Part shown: positions 1 through 11,535 of the stretch, in pieces
Layout: each line of letters starts with the position of its first letter
Numbering within the stretch: position 1 is the first letter of the stretch
Assembly: GCA_023614405.1 (NCBI GenBank)
Contig: CM042685.1
Location: 234,897,661-234,961,660 of the forward strand
Length of the DNA: 64,000 nt
From: Avena insularis
Taxonomy: Eukaryota; Streptophyta; Magnoliopsida; Poales; Poaceae
Direction of reading: 5' to 3'
Translations under genes and position numbers: made by a program
Notes under the pieces: generated by a model
The model's input: the letters and a program-made list of their open reading frames with translations, nothing else
Databases searched by the model: none
Told to the model about the DNA's origin: nothing

Positions 1-300
1 AAACCCACTATTGCTAAGGCATAAATTATTGATAATTATAGCCTAAAGAGATCCAATTAATATTGCAAAATTTTAGAAACAAAATTGAGCTCATTTGGAG
101 CTATTATGAAAAAGTTATGGAATAAATACAAACAAATAAAGATATAAATAAAATGGAATATACAAGGATTTATAAACCCACTACTTGCAAACTAGTAAAA
201 ATATTATAAATATGATCCTACAATAATCTATTCGATTTTATAAAAATTTAGAAACAAGAATCATGTCATTTGGAGTTCGTATGCAAAAGATATGAGGGAA
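1..300 (+). repeat. Diverged direct repeat, period about 173-175 bp, two copies
   Basis: AAACCCACTA occurs at position 1 and again at 174. TAGAAAC followed by a TCATTTGGAG block occurs at 74 and at 249. The two copies are clearly related but diverged. Further copies may lie left of the window. Confidence 0.55.
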
Positions 301-1129
301 ACAAGTAAATAGAAAAAGAAAAAAAAAACAAATGGGCTGGCCGAGCCAGCGGGAGGCCCAGCAAGCCACCAACCGAACCAGGCAGGTACACACCATCGTT
401 CACATAAGTGCTTTACAAACTGTGTAAAACAGTTTTTCTCAAACCTATCTCTATTCAAACCGTTATAACTTTTTATCTACAACTCCGAACCAATTTCCGT
501 TTGTTTCTACTTGTTCCCTACTCCAAGACCCATCTCTACACCATCCTAAATCTCCATATAAACTCGTGGAGCCACAGCTGTAGGAGTTTCTATTCTCAAA
601 ATTCTGAATCTACACATGCCCGAATCTTATTTCGCTTTTTGACCCATCTAGACTTAGTTGTTTGTCTTCGGCCAAAAAACGAAAGTTGTAGAACTCGTCG
701 AGATCTTTCATTCCTGACAAACCTCACATATTTTCATCCACCACAGCCGGAGAATTTCGCACCGCAATATTTCAGATATGATGGTGTAAATCCAAGATGT
801 ACTCGCGCTCGTTTCATCAAATCCAAATTCCTTTGGTGAGAAGGTAGGACCAATGATTCCCCACAACTTTCATGTTCTAAGTTTTTCAATTTGACCTACG
901 GATTTGTCTCTCTAACGCAGATCTGTTTCTTGTCTATTTGGAGCCAAAATCGGGTCAATCTCCTCTCCTAACCACTGGATCTCATCCCAACGGCCAGGAT
1001 TAGATCGATTCCTCGAAGGGGTACGAGCCAACCGGATATTGCCACGTGACAACATCAGGTCAGCATCTAATCCCACTCATCATGCAAAGTCAACCTGTCC
1101 AGTCAGCGGAATATTTTCTGGAATATTCC

Positions 1130-1790
1130 GTTCGAATTTAAAATTGCACATTATAGATCTAACTTGTAAAATTCATTAGAAATTCATACCACGTCCAAAA
1201 ATTGCGTATAATATATCAAATTGAAGATAATTTTACGTAGAATCATCTTATCAGAATAGATCCAACTTTTACTGTACGTGGTTACTGCGGTAATTTAATT
1301 AGTTTTAATGGTCTTTTAGGTTAATAAATTCATAGGAAATTATCTGTAAGTCCGAAAAATATGAACAATATATCAAATTGAAGATACTGTAATATAGATT
1401 AATAATATCTGGTTGGATCCAGCCTTTGCAGAATATTTACACCGTAGCAGTTTAATTAGTGTTAATGGCTTTATAAATCATTAAATTCATAGTAAATTAT
1501 TTGCATATCACAAAAATATAAATAATATACCAATAGAAAGCTGGTTCCATGTAGATCATCAATCTGCAAATGGTTCAGGAAAATACTGTAAGGTTTCGCA
1601 GCAATTAAATAAATAGTTTAATGGCTTATTTAGAGTATTAAAACCATAGTAATTCGAATACTGCTCAGAAAATTACAAATAATATGTCCCTGGAATCACA
1701 ATTCCGTAGAGATTATGGATATAATTTTATTTTGATTTTTAGGCAACAGAAACTATATGAAACATTTAAAACCCATTAAACACTATTTAA
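1130..1790 (+). repeat. 157-bp diverged tandem repeat, four units
   Basis: The anchor AATATATCAAATTGAAG occurs at 1210 and 1367, and decayed forms of it at 1524 (AATATACC) and 1681 (AATATGTCCC). The spacing is 157 bp each time. Each unit also carries a TTTAATTAGT/TTTAATGG block and a following AAATTCATAG block. The units differ by many substitutions yet keep register. No fifth anchor is seen at 1053 or 1838. Confidence 0.75.
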
Positions 1791-2984
1791 ATCATACAAA
1801 AAGATCTATAACTCCGATTAGGGTGAATCCAACGCCTACTGGATTGTATTAACGTCCTCTATCCAGTAAACCCAAAAAACAAATTTAATTCGATAGTTAT
1901 AACAGGCGTTACAATAGAACTATCAAAACCCTTATATTGGCAAGTAATTATTAATAACAAGTACCCTATTGCTTTAATTGATCTCATACATGCATCATAT
2001 GATCTATTAATGCTCAGAGAACTAAATATAAGCATTGTAACATATTAAACCGTCATGCATGTTTTTGATCATCCTTGTTGTGTTTGCTATGTTTGCAATT
2101 GTTTTGATTGGAACTACCTTGTCCTCGTATTAGATTGTCCGGAGAGTGCGATTGCTGCCGAGAAATACAATCAACACCCATATTATCAACATAAGGCAAG
2201 TTACACCACTTGTTCATAATTTTTGTCCCAGTTTTGATTCTATGCATGTGATCTTCAAAATTCTGTAGTATGCATGTGTAGGATGATCTAGTAGAATTTT
2301 TCCTTAGAATTATTTTGCAAGTGCGATGATTTTGTAGTATGCCATGAGTAGCTCTATACTTAGGATTTACCCTCCTAATAGGTTCCCTGTTTTGCCAAGT
2401 ATTGCTTGCTATGGTATATATATGTAAAGTACCGTTGGGGGGTTCGAAAGACAATGAATTTTTCTAAGTATAAAGTCTCTCTTGAGCAAACCTTTTCTTC
2501 TCAAATCCACTTCAAAATAAAACTAAGTTTTCTTCTGGGTGGAATGGTTGTCGGGTCAACGAGTGAGATTTTGGTGGAGGACGGCCGCCCAGGAATCAAA
2601 GAAGTCTGCCATGTTTTAGAATTCAGAAGCTTCCAGTGCAACCACAATACATATGGGCTCTGTCTTGGCCTAGTACTTAGTGGGAAAGCTCACCTGGGTA
2701 CCAACATTTGGAGGTTCTTGGCACGGTTGGATCCAGAAGGTAGAGGGGCTACTAAGGGAAAGCCTCGCCATGGTCTTGTCTGTAAAAGGACTTGATCGTG
2801 GATTGTGGGTAAAGTGCACAAACTCTCGAGAGTATTGCAATCTGATCGATCATCCGTGTTCACGGAAATAGAACAACATTGAGCATCTGAAGGATGAAGC
2901 CTCTGAAGGATCTTCCTCTCTCTTTTCTAAACAAAGTTTTGAAACCCCATGGCGTGAGTAATATCGCCAATGGGTGGGATTTTG

Positions 2985-3085
2985 GGTCACTTGGTGCGTA
3001 ATATCCAAGTGTCACTTGGTGAGTAATATCCAAGTGTTTGGCTGTTTAGACACTTGGTGAGTAATATCCTCGTGTGCCATTCGAC
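2985..3085 (+). repeat. Short direct repeats CACTTGGTGMGTAATATCC
   Basis: CACTTGGTG followed by CGTAATATCC or AGTAATATCC appears three times (near 2990, 3013 and 3053), and a looser GTGAGTAATATCGCC copy sits near 2954. The repeats lie inside the LTR-like region, upstream of its polyadenylation-like end. Confidence 0.7.
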
Positions 3086-3594
3086 CCTATTTTATCTAAG
3101 CAAATGTTTACAAAGTAGGGTAAAACTCTCTCTCTCTTTTCTCCATACTTAGAGAAAATTAGCTTTATGCAAATGAGCTCCAAAGCCTAAACTAACCTTG
3201 CATGTAGAGTTAGTCTTTCCTTCCTTGGTGTAATTTTCCAATACATTCAAAGTATTGACCCAACTTGTTGGCTGCACGTTTCATGTGCAGAATTTCGGAG
3301 ATCGTTGAAAGGTGCGCTAGGATCGCGGGTCTTCACTCAACCTGCCTGTGGCATTGATGGGACTCCAAGTTGTATTTATATCACTTCTGTTGTAATAATG
3401 TAAACTCTGGATTATTCGATTCATGTAATAAAGACTTGTGTTTTACATGATATTTCATCGACTGTGAGTGCTAGCTATTGATCCAGGGACTAGCATGTTA
3501 ATCACAGGGACTTAGGATCTTACTTGATCCGAGGTCACTACATGAGAGTGGTTCATTAGGTCCTTTCCTATATGCTACTATTGCTAGAACTATA

Positions 3595-6002
3595 TTGGGA
3601 AACTCTGAAAATCCTAGTGAAGACACTATTACTCTTGTTAGCTCACCTGAGTCTAGAGAGAGATATGATATTAATGATGGTTACATTGAAATGACTAATG
3701 AATTTATTGAAGAGTACCAAAACACACGTGGTGCTAGTGCTATTAGGAGTCTCCTAGAGAAACGTACTATTATACCTAAACTGTCTCCTGATGCTAAGTT
3801 TTCTACTTCTCTCATAGACATTAAAGATAAATATTATAATTTCTCTCTTGATTTATCCTATATAAACATTCTTGAGAAAGAACCTTTTTGTGGGACTGAG
3901 AATGAAAGGGATGTGGCACATATGAATGAGCTTTGCACTATGAGCACCTTATTTTTTGATGATGTTAAGATGCGTACCTACTTCGTTGCTAAGATTTTCC
4001 CTTTTTCACTAAAAGGGGAAGCTAAAGCTTGGTTTAATAGTTTGACTCCTGGATCCATTGATAGCCCTGATTGCTTGATTACTACTTTCTTTCAGAAATA
4101 TTTCCCTCCTAGTGCTAGACATGCTGCTTTGCAGAAACTTTTGGATTTTAAACAGGGAGAAGATGAGAAATTGCCTAAGTCATGGACAAGGTTCTGTGCC
4201 TTGATTCATGCACATCCTGTATGTCCATTACCTAAAAATGAGCTTCTTGATATATATTATAATGGACTAACTAATGAATCTAAGACATACCTGGACAGTT
4301 TTGCTGATTGTGTTTTTAGGAAAAGAACTCCTGTAGAAGTTGAGGAATTAATGGCTAAAATAAGCAAGAATTATAATGATTGGACTTCATTTGTGCCAAT
4401 TACACCTGAGCCTACTACACCTGGACTAATTTTGCCCGAACCAACTCCAACATCAACACCAAAGAAGAGGAGAGTGATTGAATTAAATAATGAAGTGATG
4501 AAAGAATTAAGAAATGTCTTAAGGAGAAGGGTATTAGATCTGAAGATGTGAATAATTTACCTCCTATAGAAGAATTATGTAAGCCAAGTCCCCACTCATC
4601 AACTATTGAGGTACACTCTCTCCAGCACTTTAATGAAGGTGATATTCCCTATGGTAAACCTCATGATCAATGCTTAGAGGAACTTGATACTTTTATTGTT
4701 AAACAAGGTAATTTTAATAAACAAGTTCATAATCATTTATAGGAAAACTCTAGAGCTATTAATGAGTTGAAAGATATTATGGAAAGAACTGCTAATGATG
4801 TTAAAATGCTTGTTAAACACTTCCAAATGGTCCAAACCCAAATTGATCAACTTGATAAGGTACAAAAAGATATGCTAGTTAATGCTTCTGGAGATAAACA
4901 TGCTTATGGAATTAGAACTAGGAATGGTACAGCCACTCAAGATCCCTTATATCCTGAGCGGCATCCTAAAAGAATTGAGCAGGATTCTCAACAAGTTGAA
5001 AATATTGGTAGTCCTTCTAAGAGAAGGAAAAAGAAACATAAAACAATTGAGGAACCTTCTGTAGATCCTAATAATATATCTGTCTCTGATGATGAAACTG
5101 AAAGTGGTAACGATAAAAATGATGCTCCTGATAAGGAAGAAATTGAAGAAGAACCTGAGAAGCACACTAAGAACACTAAGTACACTAAGGAAGATTTTAT
5201 TGCTAATAAACATGGTAGTGAAAGAGAACCTTGGGTGCAGAAACCAATGCCTTTTCCTAATAAGAAACACAAGTCAAAGGAGGAAGAACACTATAACAAG
5301 TTTTGTGAGTGGATGGAACCTTTATTTTTGCAAATTCCTTTGACTGATGCTATTAAGTTGCCTCCTTATTCAAAGTATATGAAGGATATTATCTCTAATA
5401 AAAGGAAGATTCCTAATGAGGAAATTTATACTTTGCTTGCTAATTATTCCTTCAATGGTAAGGTTCCAAAGAAGCTTGGTGATCCAGGTATACCAACTAT
5501 TCCTTTCTCTATTAAAAATAATTATGTTAGAACTGCTTTGTGTGATTTGGGAGCTGGAGTTAGTGTTATGCCTTTTTTATCTCTACAAGAGACTTCAGCT
5601 AGAAAAATTGATACCAACTGATATATCTTTGCAAATGGCTGATAAGTTAACTACTATTCCTGTTGGTATATGTGAGGATGTTCCTGTTCAAGTGGCTCAT
5701 AATTTCTTGGTTTTAACAGATTTTGTTGTGCTTGAGATGCCTGAAGATATATTACTCTTGGGAGACCTTTTCTTAATACTGCAGGTGCTGTCATTAATTG
5801 TAATCAAGGAAAAGTAACTTCTAATTTTAATGACAAAGAGCATACTGTCTATTTACCAAAAAAGATTGATAAGAGCTATGGCCTGAATTCAATTGAAAAT
5901 ATTGAGAGCATCAAAGTTGGAGAAATATATTGTCCCATTCCACAAGAAAGTTTTGAAACTATTATGATTGGGACTATTGCTATCAAGATTGAGGTAACAT
6001 AA
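3595..6002 (+). pseudogene. Athila-type gag-protease polyprotein, frameshifted
   Basis: The first 318 codons (3595-4551) are a Ty3/gypsy gag domain: the stretch around GEAKAWFNSL and FFQKYFPP is the retrotransposon gag core, and FKQGEDEKLPKSWTRF follows. Coding continues in other frames at 4548-4742 and 4767-5621 (acidic/lysine-rich linker, then PLYPERHPKRIEQ). The protease motif reads LCDLGAGVSVMP near 5535-5570, where DLGA replaces the usual DLGAS type. After another shift near 5595 the protease end continues to TAA at 6000-6002, past EHTVYLPKKIDKSYGLNS. At least three frame changes and one TAG (4740-4742) break it. The start ATG at 3595 is the first in frame with the gag domain. No reverse transcriptase follows. 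Confidence 0.85.
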
Positions 6003-6852
6003 TATTTTTGTAAAATGCAAAGTTTTGTTTCATATAAGATTTTTTGGTAACAAGACTTGATCAACCTTGTTAACAAAGGGATTTTAATGAACAAAACAAT
6101 GCTTTCACAATGGTTATACTTGCTCACTTTTATTTTTCTCCCTTCCATTCTTTGCCCTTCGTCTTGTTAGTCTTAGTTTTGCTGGTTGTTTGCTTTAATG
6201 TGTCTTAGAACTTCTGTACTTTTGGTTTTGGTTTGATTTTTGTGTCTTTCAAAAATCTTTTTATGTGAGAAAATCAATTTTCGTAACCTAAAAATTGGCC
6301 AAAAACAAAGTTTCCCAAAAAATTCTAGAAAATTCATATTAATTTTTTCCTCAAAAAAGGGGCAGAGGGGCACCTGGATTGGCCCAGCGGGACCCACCTG
6401 GCCAGCACACCCCCTGGTGGCACGACCATACCTAGGTGGCTCCTGGTCTAGGTGTGGCCCACCCCTGGCCCTCCAACTTGCCCCTTCTAGCCACTTCTTT
6501 CTCTCTCCCAAAAAACACCAGAAAACTTTCTCAAGCTCGAGTTCCTGCTGTTCTTTCTCCTAAATTTCGATCTCATTGCTCAACCCATCTTTTCTGCTGA
6601 TTTTTGGAGGGATTGCTCTCTGGTATGTGCCTCCTTTGCTTGTCCAATTAGATTTTTGATTGGTGGATTGTATCTTGAGTATTTTGCTACTGTATGTGAT
6701 AGGTTGTGTGAGCTTGAATTCTTGTTATATGCTTAGATATTTCATTTGATGCATGTTTAACCCTCTAGCAAGTTCCTATAGTAGTTCCCCTTCATTTATC
6801 AACTTGGAAATCACTTGGTTTGATGTTTGTCTCAAAATTTCAGAAAAAGGTC
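6003..6852 (+). promoter_or_regulatory. Leader of the second Athila ORF: LTR-like GC-rich block plus possible intron
   Basis: No ORF of interest. At 6260-6480, GAAAATCAATTTTCG, a run of A/T with AGAAAATTC, then a GC-rich block with ACACCCCCTGG resemble in the same order the 3' LTR at 10300-10430 (GAAAATCAACTTTCACG, then ACACCCCCTGG). A splice donor CTG/GTATGTG at 6623 and an acceptor ATTTTCAG ending at 6843 bracket a 221-bp candidate intron ending 9 bp before the ATG at 6853. I infer that the second ORF may have its own promoter and a spliced message. Confidence 0.45.
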
Positions 6853-7967
6853 ATGGACAACCACACCTTTGGAGAAGTTTTTGAGAGTGATGCACCTAGG
6901 AGGACAAGGCCTTCAAGATCATCCTCTCGAGCTAGGCCATCATACAATGAGGATATTATTGCGTCGCGCTTTGGCAACGAGGGATATGAGGGGGATGTGC
7001 ACCCTTCTACCTTCCCTTGTTTTATCTTTTTGCAAGCTGCAGGGATTCTCGATGATTTCCTAACTCTTGTTCGGAGGGTTGGTCTAACCGATTATATGAA
7101 GGATGAGAGTGAGAAATATGCTATGCTCAGCAAAACTTTTGTCGAGAGTTTCTCTTTCACTAACACCCCTTTCAAGATAGATGTTTCATTCAAAATCTAT
7201 GATAGGCCTGTCACCATGACATTGAACAAATTTTGCAGAATTATAGGTATTGGCATGGCTGGGACGGTGAAGAAGGTTCAAGCTTGACCCACTGATTTGT
7301 TGGAGCTCTACCGCGGGGTAACTAATGATGATGACCACACAGCCCAGCGCGGGAAGATAAGAAATATTCAACTCCTAGCTATCAGATATTTTGCTTATTA
7401 TATTGCCACTAGTATTCATGGTAGGGTGAACACTAGAAATATTTCTAACTATCATTTGGCCTTTCTAGCTACTGCACTCAACAATGAAACCAAGTATAAT
7501 CTTGGTTCTCTCATTGCTCATCGCCTAGCTGCTAGAGGACCCATTTATGGGGGTATTATTGATGCATGTGTAGTTGCTGCCTTAGAACTTTCTATTGATC
7601 CAAATGATACAATATTGGCTCCATAGAGGCTTGATTTAGCTGTCATGAAAGCGTATCACTTTGTTACTGCTAGCTCTAGCCTTGAGAGTTTAGTTTATAA
7701 GATGATGTTTACTGATGGGGATGAGAGGGAAATTCCTTTGCCACAGGTTACTTTGTTCAGTATTTGCAGGGGGCCTTGGTCACGCTCCAAGGAGAAGATG
7801 GACGATCAGCTCCACATTCGTGGTTTCCACGTACACTACCAGGGGACGCGCCCTCTTATGACCACTCTATGCACTACACAAGGGCTTCCTCGAGCACGTA
7901 CCAGGACGAAGGGGCCTCTACGTCACATTACGGAGGCACTCCTTCTTGGCCAGGCTGGGATTGATCT
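6853..7967 (+). pseudogene. Second ORF of the Athila-type element (env-position plant transposon protein)
   Basis: One frame runs from 6853 (ATG, MDNHTFGEVFES) to about 7743, interrupted only by TGA at 7285-7287 and TAG at 7624-7626. One shift then leads to a C-terminal Gln/Ser/Tyr-rich tail ending PSWPGWD, stop at about 7965-7967. It starts with an Arg/Ser-rich basic segment, then FPCFIFLQAAGILDDF and a block around VSFKIYDRPVTMTLNKFCRIIG. This looks like the Athila ORF-1 / plant transposon-protein type known downstream of pol in grass elements. No signal peptide or membrane helix is obvious, so an envelope role is unsupported. The function is unknown. Confidence 0.7.
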
Positions 7968-10160
7968 CCACTTAGGCCAAAAGCCTAAGCTTGGAGGGAG
8001 GTATACCTACATCACACTCATCTACATATCATGCTTCGTCGGTACTTTGTATATCCATGTTCCGCTTTCTTTTTAGTTTTTTTTCTGCTTTCCAAAACAC
8101 AAAAAGACCAAAAATATTTTCGTTGTTTCTCTTGGCTTGTTTCTTTGTTTTTTAGCTTTGGTTTGCTATAAGAAAAATCCAAAAAGATTTTTATTTGTTT
8201 GGTTTGCTTTGAGTGCTTTCTTTAAAAATCGAAAACCCAAAAATATTTGTTCTTCTTCTTTGGTTTTGTGAAGTTCGTTACAGGGTTCAGCGGTCCTCAG
8301 TGGAGTTTGGTTTCATGTTATTATTCAAGCCACACAAGTGAAAGGCAATAATGGTGAGTTATGACAACTTGAGGTATGGTAAGAGGCTGGTAATGAACTC
8401 TATTTGTTTTCATTTTTGTACATATACTCATCATTGTGGGCATGCTTAGTCTGTTCATGTAAGGTGTATGTATTTATTGGATGCTTATTAGTTCTTGCTC
8501 TCTTATGATTAGCTCCAACTTGCTAATAGTTTTTAGCATGTCATGTGAATGTTTACTTGCATTGTTATATTCATAACTTGGTATGACATTGTGGTATCCT
8601 CCTCTGAATGTTTCATTTGAATCGACTTGGCACATGCTCGCGCATGCATATGACTGAACCAAAGTCAGTTAAGCCTCGATGATTTATTTTGCCTTAGAGT
8701 TCTTGTATCACTTTTATGTCATAATTAATTCAGTTTTGTTACAAGCATGATTAGGACAATTATTGCTCTCTTGTTTGTCGCTCCCTCTCTATTGCTAGCC
8801 TTCACCTGCACTGAGTATGAGCTCTACTCATGCTTCCAACTCCCCAAAACCAATATTGTCAAAAGTGTCCACCATATCTACCCATTAGCATAATTTTCTA
8901 TTCCGTGCGTATTCATTATGCCTTGTTTTCTTCGAACTTGATGGCACACTTTAGTTTCTTGCACTTAATAAACCTAAACCATTGTGACTGTCCATGAAAG
9001 TTATATGCTTGCAAATTATAGGCTAGGAGTTAGCAGAACCGTGCTGTCACGGGGAACACTTTCAACACCTGTAAATATTATCCCGTTGATATCATGCTCT
9101 TTTGTTTACGGATGTCGTCGGTGTGAAATAAAAGGGGAGCTTGTAAGTCCATGGAGTTATGTATATGTGTTAGAGAAACGCCTGGGCCTCTAGCCTAAGC
9201 CATGCCTAATCATGGTGGAAACTTGCAGCATCACCATAGTGAGCAAACTATGAAGCATTCTTCTTATAAAAAAAGAGATTGAGAAAAATAAAAAAAAGAT
9301 GAGAAAAGAGGAAAGAGAGAAAAAAGCACCATTTTTTCCATGGTAAATAAGAAGATTGCTGAGATGCTCATTATCTGCTTGCCTTGTCATTTTGATATGG
9401 GATAGCTCCTGTATCATGTGCAAGGGGTACCCCGTTGGCGGTTCTCTATGATACACATTTATTTACTATGACAAAAACTTACCGGTAACTAAAGTTGAGT
9501 AGCATGAGGAGCGGCCCTCGTACTCAAGGGACATGGGATTTCCAGTTTATAGTCTGTCAAGCATATAAATCATATTGGACCTCACTTTAAACTTAATCAC
9601 TTAAAGATGCCTATGATAGAGGCAATGAGAGGTCAAAGCTAATGAGTACCATACTTTCAGCATTTGGAAGCCTTTCAAGCTTTTCGAAACCTTTTCACTT
9701 CCTTGTTGAGTCACCGCTTATTCTATGAGCACCTTCTTAAGAGCATAGTTGTCATTCTTAGTGTAATGTGCTTGTCTCAAAACTTGGTTAATTATGTCAT
9801 GACTTTGATTCTTGTATCTTTGATATCTTTACTTCTAGTCTTCACTTGAACTTCAGAGGTGCCTTGGAATTTATGTTTTGATCCACAATCAAAGGCAAGC
9901 GAGATACCACTCTATCATACCTTCTTATGAGTATTGTAATGTTGCTTATGTTTATGTTTCATGCTACTTATTATTATTGTGTTGGAATCTCTTCATAGCT
10001 TGCAATGACTATTGAGTAGACTTAGATGCATATTCCTTATTATGAATTATCTAAGTACTAATCATATGTTTTCATATGAAGCAAATGTGTTTGTGAAAGT
10101 TTCTTTTATCGCACTCAGTTTTCAACTGAATTGCTTGAGGACAAACAATAAGCTAAGCTT
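7968..10160 (+). other. Untranslated 3' internal region of the Athila-type element
   Basis: No credible ORF over 90 codons. It includes T-rich runs (8075-8260) and a purine tract of A and G at about 9257-9330. The end, TTGCTTGAGGACAAACAATAAGC at 10129-10151, is typical of the region before the polypurine tract in this lineage. Confidence 0.6.
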
Positions 10161-10169
10161 GGGGGGAAC
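10155..10169 (+). promoter_or_regulatory. Polypurine tract of the Athila-type element
   Basis: AAGCTTGGGGGGAAC directly precedes TGATACG, the first bases of the 3' LTR. This is the expected plus-strand priming site. Confidence 0.75.
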
Positions 10170-11535
10170 TGATACGCCCAAAACATATCTACTTCTCTGA
10201 ACACTTTTGCTATTGTTTCTCCTCTAAACTTGTGTGATTTGGATACAACTAACATGGACTAACGTTGTTTTCAGCAGAATTTCTTTGGTGTCTAGTTTTT
10301 GTGCAGAAAATCAACTTTCACGAAAAATCCCAGAAAATATGCCAAAACTCCTATTTTACCAGAAAACTCACGGAGCCAGAAGACGAGACGGTGGAGGGCC
10401 ACGAGGGGCCCACACCCCCTGGCCGCGCGGGCCAGCCTAGGCCACGCTTGGGAGGGGCGTGGCCACCTTGGGCACCCCCTCGTCCTCCCTCTTTGCCTAC
10501 ATAAAGCCTTCTGACCTAAACACTCCGAGGGGTTCGACGTTTTTCCAGATAGAGTTCCGCTGCGCCGCCACCACCAGAAACCGTGATTCGGAACCAGAAA
10601 CTCCGTTCTGGCACCCTGCCGGGACGGGGAATTGGAGGAGATCATTGCCATCATCATCATCGACGCCTCTCCATCAAACATCCATGTTTTCCCCATCCAT
10701 GAGTGAGTAATCCCCCGCTGTAGGCTATGGGGATGGTAGGGATTGGATAAGATCTATCATGTAATCGAATAAGATTGTTAGGGCATGGTGCCTAGTATCT
10801 TTGTTAGTGCTATTTGACTTTGTTGCAACTTGTTGTGCTTAATGCTTGTCACTAGGGTCTGAGTGCCATGATCTCATATATGAACTTATTATTGATTCAT
10901 GATGAAAGTATTGTTTGTGATCTTATCTGCAAGTTGTGTACACATATCATTGTCTGGAACCGAAGGCCCTGACGTGACATAAATTGGGATAGCCGGAGGG
11001 GATGATTGTGATATGAGGATCACATGTGTTCATGGAGTGTTAATGCTTTGCTCCGGTGCTCTATTAAAAGGAGTACCTTAATTGCCAGTAGATTCCCTTG
11101 AGGCCTCGCTGCAATGGGATGGCTGGACAAAAGATGTTATGCAAGTTCTCATTGCGAGCACGTATGACTATATATGGAACACATGCCTATGATTGTTTAG
11201 TATCTGCAAATGCCCTAGATCTTGAAGTTACATGAATAGTCTTGTCCATGCAACGCCCGTCCATCCATCCCTATGCCTCCGTACTCATATCCTACTGTTT
11301 GCGACTATTGTTACTACTGCCTTTGTTTTACTGCTGCGGTTACTTTGCTATTGCTACTAAAAAACTATTGCTACTGATAAACTACTGTGAGAAAGACTAT
11401 TTCCAAGTACAGCTGAATTGACAACTCAGCTGTTAAGGATTATAAGTATTCTTTGGCTCCCCTTGTGTCGAATCAATATATTGGGTAATACTACCCTCGA
11501 AGACTGTTACGATCCCCTATACTTGTGGTTCATCA
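10170..11535 (+). repeat. 3' LTR of the Athila-type element
   Basis: The LTR is 1366 bp, starts TGATACGCCC and ends GGTTCATCA, giving TG...CA termini. A TATA-like TACATAAAG lies near 10498. The short ORFs in the GC-rich part (10234-10710) are not genes. The start is set by the polypurine tract. The right border is where recognisable Tat-type coding sequence resumes at 11536. No matching 5' LTR is in the window. Confidence 0.8.

Larger units (their letters stand above)
1..3541 (+). repeat. Probable long Ty3/gypsy LTR (Tekay/Del-like), left end outside window
   Basis: No gene is visible. The stretch is AT-rich, has only short unrelated ORFs, and ends in polyadenylation-like sequence (AATAATG and AATAAAG near 3395-3430) and GGTCACTACA at 3532-3541, directly before the Athila-type gag leader. 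Phrases such as GTGGGTAAAGTGCACA (about 2808) and AGAACTCGTCGAGATC (about 690) resemble long Tekay-type LTRs as I remember them; that is family memory, not a search. It could equally be several fragments. The left border is not seen. Confidence 0.35.
3542..11535 (+). mobile_element. Athila-type Ty3/gypsy retrotransposon, non-autonomous, 5' LTR missing
   Basis: The order is gag (3595), retropepsin-like protease ending at 6002, leader, a second ORF (6853-7967), a 2-kb untranslated stretch, a polypurine tract and a 3' LTR (10170-11535). No reverse transcriptase, RNase H or integrase is readable between protease and second ORF, so it depends on other elements. The architecture matches the Sabrina/WHAM style of Athila relatives in Pooideae (established family knowledge). 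The 5' LTR and primer-binding site are absent, replaced by unrelated LTR-like sequence ending at 3541. Confidence 0.8.

Noticed and set aside
408..839. 143-codon plus-strand open frame
   Set aside because: No recognisable domain, unusual composition and no promoter or splice context. It lies in LTR-like repeat sequence.
2053..2454. 133-codon minus-strand open frame
   Set aside because: No domain recognised; it lies in the same LTR-like AT-rich region. Chance ORF.
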